Notes: generated by a model from the sequence alone, not told the origin. Shown: positions 36,784 through 45,753, counted from the stretch's first letter. The stretch is DNA of 64,000 nucleotides from JAAUSY01 sp964526735 (GCA_964526735.1 CAZGLO010000005.1:5644-69643); one strand, 5' to 3'. Numbers and translations are program-made.

Positions 36784-37693
36784 AATCTCAATCGTCATCC
36801 CTGCCTACAACGAGGAACACGGCATTCTCCCCGTCCTCGACCAAATCACCGACATTCTCGCAGCCACCACGTGGACATATGAGATTATCGTGGTAGATGA
36901 CGGTTCGCGAGATAGAACAACCGAAGTACTCGCCTCGCATCACGACATTACCTTGATACAGCACGTCAGCAACCACGGCTACGGGGCGTCGTTGAAGACC
37001 GGCATCCGCCATGCCCAATATAGCCTAGTCTGTATCACTGATGCGGACGGGAGTTATCCCAATGAGCAGATTATCCCCCTCGCCGAGCATCTCCTCGCCC
37101 ACGAGTATGATATGGTCGTTGGCGCGCGGACGGGGGAGAACGTCGCGATCCCGCTTGTCCGCCGTCCGGCGAAGTGGTTCATTGGCCAGATGGCGAACTT
37201 CGTTGGCAATCAGCGCATCCCCGATATCAATTCCGGGTTGCGGGTGTTCCGCCGATCTATCGCGATGTCGTTCCAGAGCTTACTGCCGAATGGCTTCTCC
37301 TTCACCACGACGATTACGCTCGGGATGCTCGTCAACAACTACCTGGTTGATTTCCTCCCGATCAACTACCACCCACGCATTGGTAAGTCGAAGATACGGC
37401 CATTCCACGATACGCTCAACTTTATGCAGCTTATCTTGCGCATTGGTCTGTATTTTGCCCCGCTGAAACTCTTTCTGCCATTAAGTGGTATCATCCTTGT
37501 CATCGCGATTATGTGGGGAATGTTTACCCATATGGTGCTTGGCCGGTTGGCCGATGTCTCAACGATGGTCTTGGTGATGGCCGCGCTGCAAATTGCCGCG
37601 ATTGGGCTGCTTGCCGAACTCATCAACCATCGTATTCCGAGTTCCTTTCGCAAAGAAATTGAAGAACAACATACAAGGATAGAGCGACCATGA
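36758..37693 (+). CDS. Polyprenyl-phosphate sugar transferase, GT2 (DPM1-like)
   Basis: A 311-residue protein. The GT2 domain has SIVIPAYNEEHGI, EIIVVDDGSRDRT, NHGYGASLKTGI and ITDADGSY. Two C-terminal hydrophobic segments (about 236-262 and 268-292) anchor it. It probably makes a polyprenyl-phosphate-linked hexose used by neighbouring GT-C proteins. AAAGGA precedes the ATG. It overlaps the preceding gene, and the next one by four bases. Confidence 0.92.
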   Translation: METTHTPREISIVIPAYNEEHGILPVLDQITDILAATTWTYEIIVVDDGSRDRTTEVLASHHDITLIQHVSNHGYGASLKTGIRHAQYSLVCITDADGSYPNEQIIPLAEHLLAHEYDMVVGARTGENVAIPLVRRPAKWFIGQMANFVGNQRIPDINSGLRVFRRSIAMSFQSLLPNGFSFTTTITLGMLVNNYLVDFLPINYHPRIGKSKIRPFHDTLNFMQLILRIGLYFAPLKLFLPLSGIILVIAIMWGMFTHMVLGRLADVSTMVLVMAALQIAAIGLLAELINHRIPSSFRKEIEEQHTRIERP

Positions 37694-40149
37694 CAGATTT
37701 GCGTGCAGTCTACGCAACCAAAGCCCTCAACCAGATACCGCGTCTTTTGGGCAACCAAGACCGCAACCCGCTTTCTCCCACCTACGGCTGTTTCCACCGA
37801 GATTACTGGCTCGACAAGACCTCCGATTTTCCCGACGCGGTGAGGCAATTTGCCGTCCATGCGCTGGCGATGGTCTATGCGCACCAATTTCCGGGGAATA
37901 TCTACTATGGCCAGCAAAAAATACGCGATTGGGCCATCGCCGGTCTTGATTATTGGACGCGCATTCAGCATGACGACGGCTCATTTGATGAGTTTTACCC
38001 CTTTGAGCGGGGGTGGGTCGGCCCAACCGCATTCACCACCTTCACCAGCGTTGAGGCCTACACGCTCCTCAAGGACGAGCTGCCAGATGAGGTGGCGCTG
38101 CGTGTGCGGCAGGCCATCCGCAAAGCTGCCTATTTTATCATTGCGGGCGAGTCGGAGGAAGACCACCTCGCCAATCACCACGCGATGGCGTGTTTGGCCG
38201 TGTGGAAGGCGTATAAGCTCCTTGATGAGCCTGCCCTCAAGACCGGCTTCCAAGAGCGGTGGCGTGCCTTCCTGACCTACCACAACGAGAATGAAGGGTG
38301 GTCACGGGAGTATGATGGCGTTGACCCAGGTTATCTCTCTGCCACGGTCTCTTTTCTCTCCAAAATCTACAAGACAAACCCCGATCCGGCTATTCTGCGG
38401 GTGCTGAAGCAGTCGGTGGAGTTTTGTAGCTACTTTGTCTACCCCAATGGCTTCTATGCGGGGAGCATGGGTAGCCGCAATACGCTGCATTTCTATGCGC
38501 ACGGCTTTGAGGTCATCGCCAAGGAGATACCGCTTGCCGGAGCGATTGCCGAGAAGATGCTTCAGGCATTGAGCGAGCAGAAGCTTGTCCCGCCAGAGAT
38601 CATCTCCGACCGCTATGTGGTCTACCGCGTGCCGGAGTTCCTTGAGGCCTACCTTGACTACACGCCCCGTCCCGACAACCTCCCCTTGCTGCCCTACGAG
38701 CAAAAGCCATTTACCCGCTACTTCCCCGAGTCGCGCATTTTCGTCGCCACCCGCGATGAGGAGTATGTGATTGCGAACTTGGCGAAGGGCGGTGTCATCA
38801 AGGTCTTTGATCGCAAAGACGGCCACCTGCTCCTCAATGACGGCGGGTTTTTGGGCAAGCTCGACGATGATCGCGTGGTCACATCGCAGTGGATCGACCC
38901 CGCCTACCTCTGCGAAGCGGATGAGGAGCAGGGCGAGTGTGAGGTGCGCGGGCAACTGCAGATGGTGCCATCGCACAAGCTCTTCACCCTCACCAAAAAC
39001 CTCATCTTTCGGAGTACGCTCTTTGCGCTTGGTTGGAATCAGCAGTTCTCCCACATGCTGAAGGGCAATATCCGCCGCGTCCTGATGCTGGGGCGACGGC
39101 CAGTGCCGGTAGTCTTCAGCCGCAAGCTGCTGCTTGAGGAGCAGGGGATTACGCTTATCAACACCATCCAGACCGATGGCAATGTCAAATTCACGTCGTT
39201 GTCGGTGGGCGATGAGTTTTTTGTGCGCTATGTGCCCCAAAGCCGCTATTTCCAATCGCAGGAGTTGGAGGTGCAGCGTTACGAGGTGGGGCATACGCAG
39301 CTGCAGTCGCTCAACGACGGCCACCCCATCACCCTGCAGCGGCAAGTCTTTGCATCAGCGCCGCACCCGCAAAGCAAAACACCAAGTGTGCACGTCAACG
39401 TACAGCAACGCGATAGCGCCCACGCCGATCTCCAGATTGCCTATTGGGAAAACCAACGCAAACGACGTGACCCGGCTGACCCATTGGTCGCGGCCTTCGT
39501 TGAGCCGAAGATCGCATTTATCCGCCAACATGTCTCGCTTCCTGACGCGCCAAAAATCCTTGATGTTGGCTGTGGCAACGGCTACTTCACCTACTACCTC
39601 GACCAACTTGCGCAGACTGGCGATGCTAGTGGCTCTGGCCATTCTGATGGCTCTGGCAGCTCTGGCCACTCTGGCCACTCTGGTAGCTCTGGAACGACCG
39701 TCGGCATTGACTTTGCGAAGGCGATGTTGCAACTCAACCCCTGCGACAACCTGATGCAAGGCTCAGCGCTCGATCTGCCCTTCCAGGACGGTAGCTTTGA
39801 TATGGTGTTCTGCTCAAACATCCTGCACCACATTGAAGATCCAGTCGCGGTGGTGCGCGAGATGCGGCGGGTGAGCAACAAATACGTCGTCATTCACGAG
39901 CCGAACCGCAATAACCCCGCGATGTTGGCGCTTGGGCTGCTGAAAGAGGAAGAACGGCTGTCGCTGCAGTATACCCAACCCTTCGTACGCTCACTTGCCG
40001 AGCGGGCGGGGCTGCAGATCGTGGCGTGTGAGACGATGGGCTTCGTGACGCCAAACCGGATGCCCAAGCCTATCGCGGACTACCTGAGCAGCCTCAATGC
40101 TCCCAACCCCTTGGCCGCCTACCACGTGGTTGTGGCGCTCATCCCTTGA
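37690..40149 (+). CDS. Heparinase II/III-like domain fused to a class I methyltransferase
   Basis: An 819-residue protein. Residues 1 to about 340 look like an alpha/alpha toroid (RDYWLDKTSDFPDAVRQFA, HDDGSFDEFYPFERGW, NHHAMACLAVWKAY). About 350-580 looks like the beta-sandwich of heparinase/alginate-lyase-like proteins. From about 600 a SAM-dependent methyltransferase follows, with motif I ILDVGCGNGYFTYYL, an SG-rich insertion, acidic IDFAKAM, then FDMVFCSNILHHIEDP. The gene starts by ATGA overlap with the GT2 gene. The pairing suggests one protein that cuts or binds a uronic-acid-type glycan and methylates a product. I do not know a described example. There is no signal peptide, so it should act in the cytoplasm. 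Confidence 0.75.
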   Translation: MTDLRAVYATKALNQIPRLLGNQDRNPLSPTYGCFHRDYWLDKTSDFPDAVRQFAVHALAMVYAHQFPGNIYYGQQKIRDWAIAGLDYWTRIQHDDGSFDEFYPFERGWVGPTAFTTFTSVEAYTLLKDELPDEVALRVRQAIRKAAYFIIAGESEEDHLANHHAMACLAVWKAYKLLDEPALKTGFQERWRAFLTYHNENEGWSREYDGVDPGYLSATVSFLSKIYKTNPDPAILRVLKQSVEFCSYFVYPNGFYAGSMGSRNTLHFYAHGFEVIAKEIPLAGAIAEKMLQALSEQKLVPPEIISDRYVVYRVPEFLEAYLDYTPRPDNLPLLPYEQKPFTRYFPESRIFVATRDEEYVIANLAKGGVIKVFDRKDGHLLLNDGGFLGKLDDDRVVTSQWIDPAYLCEADEEQGECEVRGQLQMVPSHKLFTLTKNLIFRSTLFALGWNQQFSHMLKGNIRRVLMLGRRPVPVVFSRKLLLEEQGITLINTIQTDGNVKFTSLSVGDEFFVRYVPQSRYFQSQELEVQRYEVGHTQLQSLNDGHPITLQRQVFASAPHPQSKTPSVHVNVQQRDSAHADLQIAYWENQRKRRDPADPLVAAFVEPKIAFIRQHVSLPDAPKILDVGCGNGYFTYYLDQLAQTGDASGSGHSDGSGSSGHSGHSGSSGTTVGIDFAKAMLQLNPCDNLMQGSALDLPFQDGSFDMVFCSNILHHIEDPVAVVREMRRVSNKYVVIHEPNRNNPAMLALGLLKEEERLSLQYTQPFVRSLAERAGLQIVACETMGFVTPNRMPKPIADYLSSLNAPNPLAAYHVVVALIP
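39628..39693 (+). repeat. Ser/Gly/His codon repeat inside the methyltransferase domain
   Basis: Units of GGCCACTCT and GGCAGCTCT repeat in frame. They encode SGSGHSDGSGSSGHSGHSGS between the motif I strand and the acidic loop that binds the SAM ribose. Confidence 0.85.
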
Positions 40150-40156
40150 GTATCCC

Positions 40157-41161
40157 ATGCAACGTACTTCTCACCAAGCCTCGTTCCGCATCCCGTGGAA
40201 GGCCATCATCGCGCTGTGCCTTGTGAGCATCTTGCTGTGGCGGCTAGATATGAGTGCATTGGCGCGCGCTCTGCGCACTGCCGATTGGCGGTTGTTGGTT
40301 GTCGCCGCGCTGCTGAATATCCCTGTGGTGGGGTTTAAGTCGTGGCGCTGGCAGACTCTGATGGCCCCGCAGGGGATAACATACCCGTTTGGCAAGGCAT
40401 ATCTCGCCTATTTTGGCAGTATCTTCATTGGCTTCGTGACCCCGGGCCGCCTTGGCGAGTTTGTCAAAGCGCTACACGTGAGTAATGACTGCGACGTGTC
40501 GCCTGGACGGGCTTTCTCCTCGGTCTTCGTTGACCGGCTGTTTGACCTCTATATGGTCGCGATTGTGGGGATGATTGCGCTTGCATCTGCCACCGCGGCC
40601 ATCCCCTTTCTCGCCGACGGCTGGCTGACGGTGGTGGTATTGGGGAGTAGTCTTGCCTTGCCATTGGTTATCCTGCTGCACGACACGGTGTTTGGGTGGG
40701 TCGGGGCGGTTATGCACCGCACCCCGCTCGCCCTGCTCTGGCGGAAGGCCGTAGATGGGTGGCTTGGCGATTTGCGGGGTGGTCTCCACGCCATCCCCGC
40801 GCGCACCCTGCTGACGGGTGTCGGGCTTACGGTGGTTGCGTATGTGGTGTTTTTCTGGCAATGCTACTTGGTGGCGCAATCGGTTGACCTTGCGGTTGGC
40901 TTTGTGCAGACAAGCTATGCGGTTTCGCTTGGCAGCCTCATCACACTGATGCCGATCTCGATCTCCGGCATCGGCACGCGCGATGCGGTGTTGATTGCCT
41001 ATTTGGGAGGGCTTGGGGTATCGCCAGAGGTGGCATGGGGGTTCTCATTGTTGCTCTTCGCAGCGTTCTATATCGCATGCGGCCTGATGGGCGCGGTGGC
41101 GTGGTGGATAAAGCCCGTCCCGCTGGGTGCACCGTCTCCGGCGGCAGAGACCAATGGGTAA
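40157..41161 (+). CDS. Lysylphosphatidylglycerol synthase TM-region family protein (UPF0104, flippase-like)
   Basis: About 334 residues from the ATG at 40157, eight bases after the preceding stop; the longer frame begins inside that gene. Seven or eight hydrophobic segments are seen. The family pattern KSWRWQTLMAPQG, YFGSIFIGFVTPGRLGEF and VFVDRLFDLYMV matches the membrane domain of MprF and AglD. These domains are thought to move lipids or lipid-linked sugars across the membrane. It ends the glycan/lipid operon that starts at 34138. Confidence 0.85.
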   Translation: MQRTSHQASFRIPWKAIIALCLVSILLWRLDMSALARALRTADWRLLVVAALLNIPVVGFKSWRWQTLMAPQGITYPFGKAYLAYFGSIFIGFVTPGRLGEFVKALHVSNDCDVSPGRAFSSVFVDRLFDLYMVAIVGMIALASATAAIPFLADGWLTVVVLGSSLALPLVILLHDTVFGWVGAVMHRTPLALLWRKAVDGWLGDLRGGLHAIPARTLLTGVGLTVVAYVVFFWQCYLVAQSVDLAVGFVQTSYAVSLGSLITLMPISISGIGTRDAVLIAYLGGLGVSPEVAWGFSLLLFAAFYIACGLMGAVAWWIKPVPLGAPSPAAETNG

Positions 41162-41422
41162 TTTGCATGGAAATGGCAGGATGGGAGCAGGAGGTAGATT
41201 GAGAATGGAAAGATAGAGATGGAGAGATAAAGAACGTCACGTGCAGAAAATGCGTGTGCTATCGTTCATACTACTGTATGTAAACGCACAAAAGTACGTA
41301 CTAGCCATGCATTGTTGTGCTACAATACAGGTGTCGTTCGTTTCGGGGGTGGATGAGGTACATACCGCACCTATCGAACGTCTCTCTCTCTGCCATCTGC
41401 CGTGGAACGAGCGAGAGGGGGT
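41162..41422 (+). other. Intergenic region with promoter and palindromes before the CHAT gene
   Basis: No gene is seen. CGTTCATAC (41263-41271) begins a CATAC-N4-GTATG inverted repeat (41267-41280). AGTACGTACT (41293-41302) is a perfect palindrome placed at the -35 position of TACAAT (41321-41326). These elements resemble those before the hydrolase gene at 31541. Confidence 0.5.
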
Positions 41423-41544
41423 GGTGGTTCCCCTTCGAGACTGAAAAACCACCAGACAGGAATTTCGTTTTTGAGTAAAGAAAGGATGGTGGCGGCACTT
41501 TCTCCACCCATTGTAAGGAGGTGGTTTCCTGTACCGCCATTTTT
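41423..41544 (+). promoter_or_regulatory. Leader RNA with alternative GGTGG/CCACC hairpins before the CHAT gene
   Basis: Six complementary blocks alternate. GGTGGTT (41423-41429) pairs with AACCACC (41447-41453). GGTGG (41488-41492) pairs with CCACC (41504-41508). GGTGG (41520-41524) overlaps the ribosome site AAGGAGG (41515-41521) and can pair with the CCACC before it or with ACCGCC (41533-41538) after it. The first choice loops the ribosome site into a hairpin; the second folds the spacer between it and the ATG at 41545. Confidence 0.4.
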
Positions 41545-44500
41545 ATGACCCTCATCACGATCCGAGAACATGTTGGTGGGTCAGACAGCTCCAACGCCAC
41601 CATTCGTTTTGATCTCGGTGAAGAGTACCCGATTGCTGTTCACAACCCCTTCACGGAAGAGCAGGAAAAACGTCTCGAATGGTACTTTGAACACTATCTC
41701 TACCAGCCCTACGTTCATCAGCGAGAAGCACGCCTTGCCGCCGAGAGCATTACCCGATATGGCGAAACCCTCTTTGAACGGATATTCGCCAGCCATCAGG
41801 TCTATGCCCGCTATAGCGAGGCCAAGATGGCAGGCATTGGGACAATGCGCTTTGAGATTGTTGGCTCCCCGGAGTTTCACCGAATCCATTGGGAAGCACT
41901 CAAAGACCCCAAACTCCCACGGGGGTTTTCGCTCGAGGTGCCGATCATTCGCACGACGCTCTCGCCGCACATCTCACGAGCAACGCTCTACCCCTCTCCC
42001 ACGCTCAACATGTTGATCGTCACGGCCCGTCCGTTTGGCGATAACCGTGGGAGTTGCCGCACGATTGCCCGGCCATTGGTTGATGGGATTCGGCGGGCAT
42101 CGTTGCCGGTGCAGGTGGAGATCCTACGACCCGGGTCATTCCAAGAGCTGGCGCGCCACTTGACCGAAGTTCGTGAACTGCATGGGATGGACTACTATCA
42201 CGTTATCCACATCGATGCATTTGATGGTTGGCTGAGCTATGAGGAATTGACCTCTGAGTCATTCTTGCCCCACCCGCATACTGGCCGCGAAGAGATAGAC
42301 CCCTTCGATGGTACCAAACCGTTTCTCTTTTTTGAGGGCGAACGCGAAGGGCAAGCCGATGCGGTGCCCATCAGTGAGCTGGCCACTCTGCTCGTCTCTC
42401 ACCACCTGCCTATGGTGCTAGTGACGAATGGGCAAACCATGCAGAGCCGCGAGAATGGCCGCACGCAGATCGGGTGTCGGTTGATGCACCTCGGCGTGCA
42501 GTCGGTGCTGACCACCGAATATACCCTGAGCACCGATGCGCTCCAACGGCTGGTGCAAGTGCTCTATGAACACGTTTGCAACGGCTCTCGGTCGCTCTCA
42601 TCAAGTTTACAGCACATCCGTCAGGAGCTTGCTGCCAACAAAGTCCGCTATGGGCTGTATCACCAGGAGGTCTACCTTGAGGATTGGGTGCTCCCGGTAC
42701 TCTACCAAAACAAGGAACAGCCATTGGGGATGCGGTCATTCACTCCTGATGAGCAGGCAGTCTTCTCACAGCAGCAAACCGTCCCATTTTGCGTGCCAGA
42801 GACCACCTACGGCTTTGTCGGACGTGATCTTGATATCATCCAAGTGGAGCGGCGGCTTAAATATCAGCACAACATGATCTTGGTAGAAGGCAAGGGCGGG
42901 GTGGGCAAAACCACCTTCCTGCGCTATTTGGCGTCGTGGTGGCAAACCACTCGCTTTATCGACGAGATCTTCTACTTTGGCTACCATACCCAAGCCTGGA
43001 TGTACCAAGATGTGATGAATACGATAGCCCAACGGTTGTTTGGGGCAACCGACTACTATCACCGCATCTACCAAACGCTCAGCACCCAAGCGCAACAGGC
43101 CGTCCTGACGCGCCGCCTCCGCACGCAACCGCACGTGCTTATCTTCGACAGCCTGGAGTCGATTAGCGGGTCGCACCTTGCGCCACAAAATGCCTTGCAA
43201 CCAGAAGAACGCGCACTATTACGCCGTTTTCTGGTCAACCTCGCAGCGGGGCGGACGATTGTGCTCTTTGGCTCGCGGGAGGATGAAGAGTGGTTGACGG
43301 GCGAGAAGATGGGCCAAGAGCCATTGCTCACGCCAGAAACAATATATACGCTCAAAGGGCTTGACTACGAGTCTTCAACGATTTTGGCGCGGCGCATCGT
43401 TGAGAAGCACCACATCCCGACCTATTACGAGAATGACCAAACCCGTCCCGACTTTGAAAACCTGATCGGGATCACCGAAGGCCACCCACTTGCCCTCGAT
43501 GTGCTTATTACGCAGCTCCACGACCAAACACCAGGCGAACTGCTCAATGCGCTGCGGATCGGGACGATCAATCTCAAAGATCCCGAACAGAGCCTTTCTT
43601 CGTCGCTGCTTCACTCAGTTGAGTGTGCGTACGGCAGTTTATCCCGCGATATCCAGACCCAGCTTGTTTGCCTGGCCCCATTTACCTCGGTCGTCAACCA
43701 ACATGTGCTGGATAGATATACCGAATATCTGCAACAAGAGCCGTTTTTAGAGGATCTCTCCCCCTCCTACTGGCAACGCATCTTCCATGAGTTGACACAC
43801 TGGGGGTTGTTGGAGCCGCACCCAAGCTCGCCCACTTTCTTGCGCTTTGGCGAGATATTCAGCTATATCTTGCGGTTGCGCGCCAATCAGCGGGAGTTGG
43901 TTGATGATATGCATATCGCCTTCCGCAAGACGTATAGCGACTATGGGAATGAGATATGGGCGCTCTTGCAGTCGAAAGACCCCGAAGAACGACAACAAGG
44001 TCAAACAAAAGTAGCGCTTGAGTACCGCAACCTGATGGCTGCCCTCGACCTGCTCCTTGATCATCACGAGTCGGCCTTGAACGTCTACAAGCCATTGGCG
44101 ATCTACCTCAATATGACCCGCGAGTATCAACAGGGGATCGAGCTGGCGGCGTCGGTGCAGGAACGGATAGAAACGCACTTCCATGACGGTCATGAAGAGC
44201 CGCATTCGCTCAACGAACTCGCCCACGTCCTGCATGAAAAGGCTATCTGCCACTATGCGCTGCGGGAGTATGACGAGGCAAGAACGCTCTTCAGCCGCGA
44301 GGTCGATCTCATCCAGAACTTGCATCAGGTCGGCGAGGGGCGGCGGAAGTGGATGCTCTCCTCTGCCTACCACTACCTCGGCCACCTTGCGCAGGAAAAA
44401 CGGCAGTGGGAAGAGGCTGAAGGCTATTATCGGTCGGCGTTGGAGATAGAGCAGGAGCAGAGCAATCGTGCCAACCAAGCGGCAATCTACCGCAATCTCG

Positions 44501-45753
44501 GACACCTGCTCTTCCGGCAGCGGCAGTGGACACAATCAAAAGACTACTATCAACACGCACTTGACATCTATACAGAGCTTAATGAGCCGCTTGAACAGGC
44601 CAACATCTACCACAATATGGGCATGGTTGAGCAAGACCTGCGGCAGTGGAAAACAGCAGAGCAATATCACAAAAAAGCACTATCCATCTACAACGAGCTG
44701 AAAGATCGTCACCACAAGGCCAAGACATTTCACCAATTGGGCAGCGTCTCGCAGGCACAGCGGCAATGGGATCATGCCGAAGCCTACTATCATAAGATGT
44801 TGGAGATCTTCACCGATCTCAACGACCGCTACCATCAGGCCATCGCCTACCACCAATTGGGCAGTATGTCGCAGGCGCGGCGGCTGTGGACACAAGCAGA
44901 GTATCACTACCGACGGGCGTTGAAAATCTTCGTCTCCATCCACGATAGGTATGGCCAGGCAAACACCTATAGCCAACTCGGTGCGCTTGCGCAGGCACAA
45001 CGGCAATGGGCGCAGGCCAAAGATTACTATCAACAGGTGGTGCAGATCTTCATCGATCTCAAAGACCGCCACAATGAGGCGCGTACCTATCACCAATTGG
45101 GCATGGTGGCGCAAGCCCAACGGCTGTGGACGCAGGCCGAGTCCTACTACCAGCAGGCGCTCAAAATCTTCATCGACCTTGATGAGAAGTATGAGCAGGC
45201 GGGGATGTACAATCAACTGGGCATTTTGGCGCGGGCGCAACGGCTCTGGCACGAAGCAGAACACTTCTATCAGCAGTCGCTACAAATCTTCATTGATGTA
45301 GGGGATAAGTATGAGCAAGCGGGCATCTACCACCAATTGGGGATCGTCTCGCAGGCACAACAGCAATGGGAACGAGCAGAGGACTACTCGCGCAAAGCGC
45401 TTGATATCTACCTAGAGCGAGATGACCGCGAACGTCAGGCCAATATATATGGCCATCTTGGCGTCTTGGCGCGGGCGCAAGATCAGTGGGAGCACGCGCG
45501 CGACTACTTCTTGCACGCACTGGAGCGGTTTGTCGCCAATGGCGATAGCCACAGCGCGGGCATTACCTTGGGAGATCTGGCCTGGCTCTGGCGGGAAAAC
45601 AACGACACCTCGCTACCGGACTCCATCGCGGCGATTATGGGCGTATCGGCGGAGCGGGTGGAGGAACGGTTGCGGCAAGTTGCCCGCCACGGTACCCAAG
45701 CCACTCCCGAACCACAGCCGGAGTCGGGGGAGGGGGGGGAGATGTCGAGGTGA
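41545..45753 (+). CDS. CHAT - STAND NTPase - TPR protein, NLR-like
   Basis: 1402 residues from the ATG at 41545; an in-frame GTG at 41521 directly abuts the ribosome site and is unlikely. Residues below are counted from 41521, so subtract 8 for the 41545 start. Residues 1 to about 410 form a CHAT (caspase-like) fold. The His block is HVIHIDAFDGW (His230), but the block that normally reads SACQT reads TNGQT (302-306), so the catalytic Cys is replaced by Gly304. A STAND-type NTPase follows: FVGRDLDI, Walker A GKGGVGKTT (457-465), Walker B VLIFDS (Asp543), then a winged-helix-like region. From residue 949, ten TPR units of 40 residues run to about 1347. The layout matches NLR-like sensors with C-terminal repeats. 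Function is not known; defence or signalling is inferred. Confidence 0.85.
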   Translation: MTLITIREHVGGSDSSNATIRFDLGEEYPIAVHNPFTEEQEKRLEWYFEHYLYQPYVHQREARLAAESITRYGETLFERIFASHQVYARYSEAKMAGIGTMRFEIVGSPEFHRIHWEALKDPKLPRGFSLEVPIIRTTLSPHISRATLYPSPTLNMLIVTARPFGDNRGSCRTIARPLVDGIRRASLPVQVEILRPGSFQELARHLTEVRELHGMDYYHVIHIDAFDGWLSYEELTSESFLPHPHTGREEIDPFDGTKPFLFFEGEREGQADAVPISELATLLVSHHLPMVLVTNGQTMQSRENGRTQIGCRLMHLGVQSVLTTEYTLSTDALQRLVQVLYEHVCNGSRSLSSSLQHIRQELAANKVRYGLYHQEVYLEDWVLPVLYQNKEQPLGMRSFTPDEQAVFSQQQTVPFCVPETTYGFVGRDLDIIQVERRLKYQHNMILVEGKGGVGKTTFLRYLASWWQTTRFIDEIFYFGYHTQAWMYQDVMNTIAQRLFGATDYYHRIYQTLSTQAQQAVLTRRLRTQPHVLIFDSLESISGSHLAPQNALQPEERALLRRFLVNLAAGRTIVLFGSREDEEWLTGEKMGQEPLLTPETIYTLKGLDYESSTILARRIVEKHHIPTYYENDQTRPDFENLIGITEGHPLALDVLITQLHDQTPGELLNALRIGTINLKDPEQSLSSSLLHSVECAYGSLSRDIQTQLVCLAPFTSVVNQHVLDRYTEYLQQEPFLEDLSPSYWQRIFHELTHWGLLEPHPSSPTFLRFGEIFSYILRLRANQRELVDDMHIAFRKTYSDYGNEIWALLQSKDPEERQQGQTKVALEYRNLMAALDLLLDHHESALNVYKPLAIYLNMTREYQQGIELAASVQERIETHFHDGHEEPHSLNELAHVLHEKAICHYALREYDEARTLFSREVDLIQNLHQVGEGRRKWMLSSAYHYLGHLAQEKRQWEEAEGYYRSALEIEQEQSNRANQAAIYRNLGHLLFRQRQWTQSKDYYQHALDIYTELNEPLEQANIYHNMGMVEQDLRQWKTAEQYHKKALSIYNELKDRHHKAKTFHQLGSVSQAQRQWDHAEAYYHKMLEIFTDLNDRYHQAIAYHQLGSMSQARRLWTQAEYHYRRALKIFVSIHDRYGQANTYSQLGALAQAQRQWAQAKDYYQQVVQIFIDLKDRHNEARTYHQLGMVAQAQRLWTQAESYYQQALKIFIDLDEKYEQAGMYNQLGILARAQRLWHEAEHFYQQSLQIFIDVGDKYEQAGIYHQLGIVSQAQQQWERAEDYSRKALDIYLERDDRERQANIYGHLGVLARAQDQWEHARDYFLHALERFVANGDSHSAGITLGDLAWLWRENNDTSLPDSIAAIMGVSAERVEERLRQVARHGTQATPEPQPESGEGGEMSR
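44365..45561 (+). repeat. Ten 120-bp units encoding TPR motifs
   Basis: Each unit encodes about 40 residues of the form YHQLG-x5-AQRQW-x2-AE-x-YYxxAL-x-IF-x-DL-x-DR-x3-QA. Units 4 to 9 are the most alike, including at DNA level, which indicates recent internal duplication. The first and last units are more diverged. Confidence 0.9.

Noticed and set aside
38302..39345. A 347-codon open frame on the minus strand
   Set aside because: It lies wholly inside the heparinase/methyltransferase gene, has no family motif, and reflects codon bias of the GC-rich opposite strand.
40097..40156. Longer N-terminus for the flippase-like protein
   Set aside because: It overlaps the preceding gene and adds residues unlike the family; the ATG at 40157 fits better.
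41521..41544. GTG at 41521 as start of the CHAT gene
   Set aside because: It directly follows AAGGAG with no spacer, so the ribosome site could not serve it.
43747..44535. A 262-codon minus-strand frame
   Set aside because: It is antisense to the CHAT-STAND-TPR gene and has no recognisable domain.
44365..45561. Mobile-element or DNA-level repeat array
   Set aside because: The 120-base period is explained by TPR protein repeats in one long frame.
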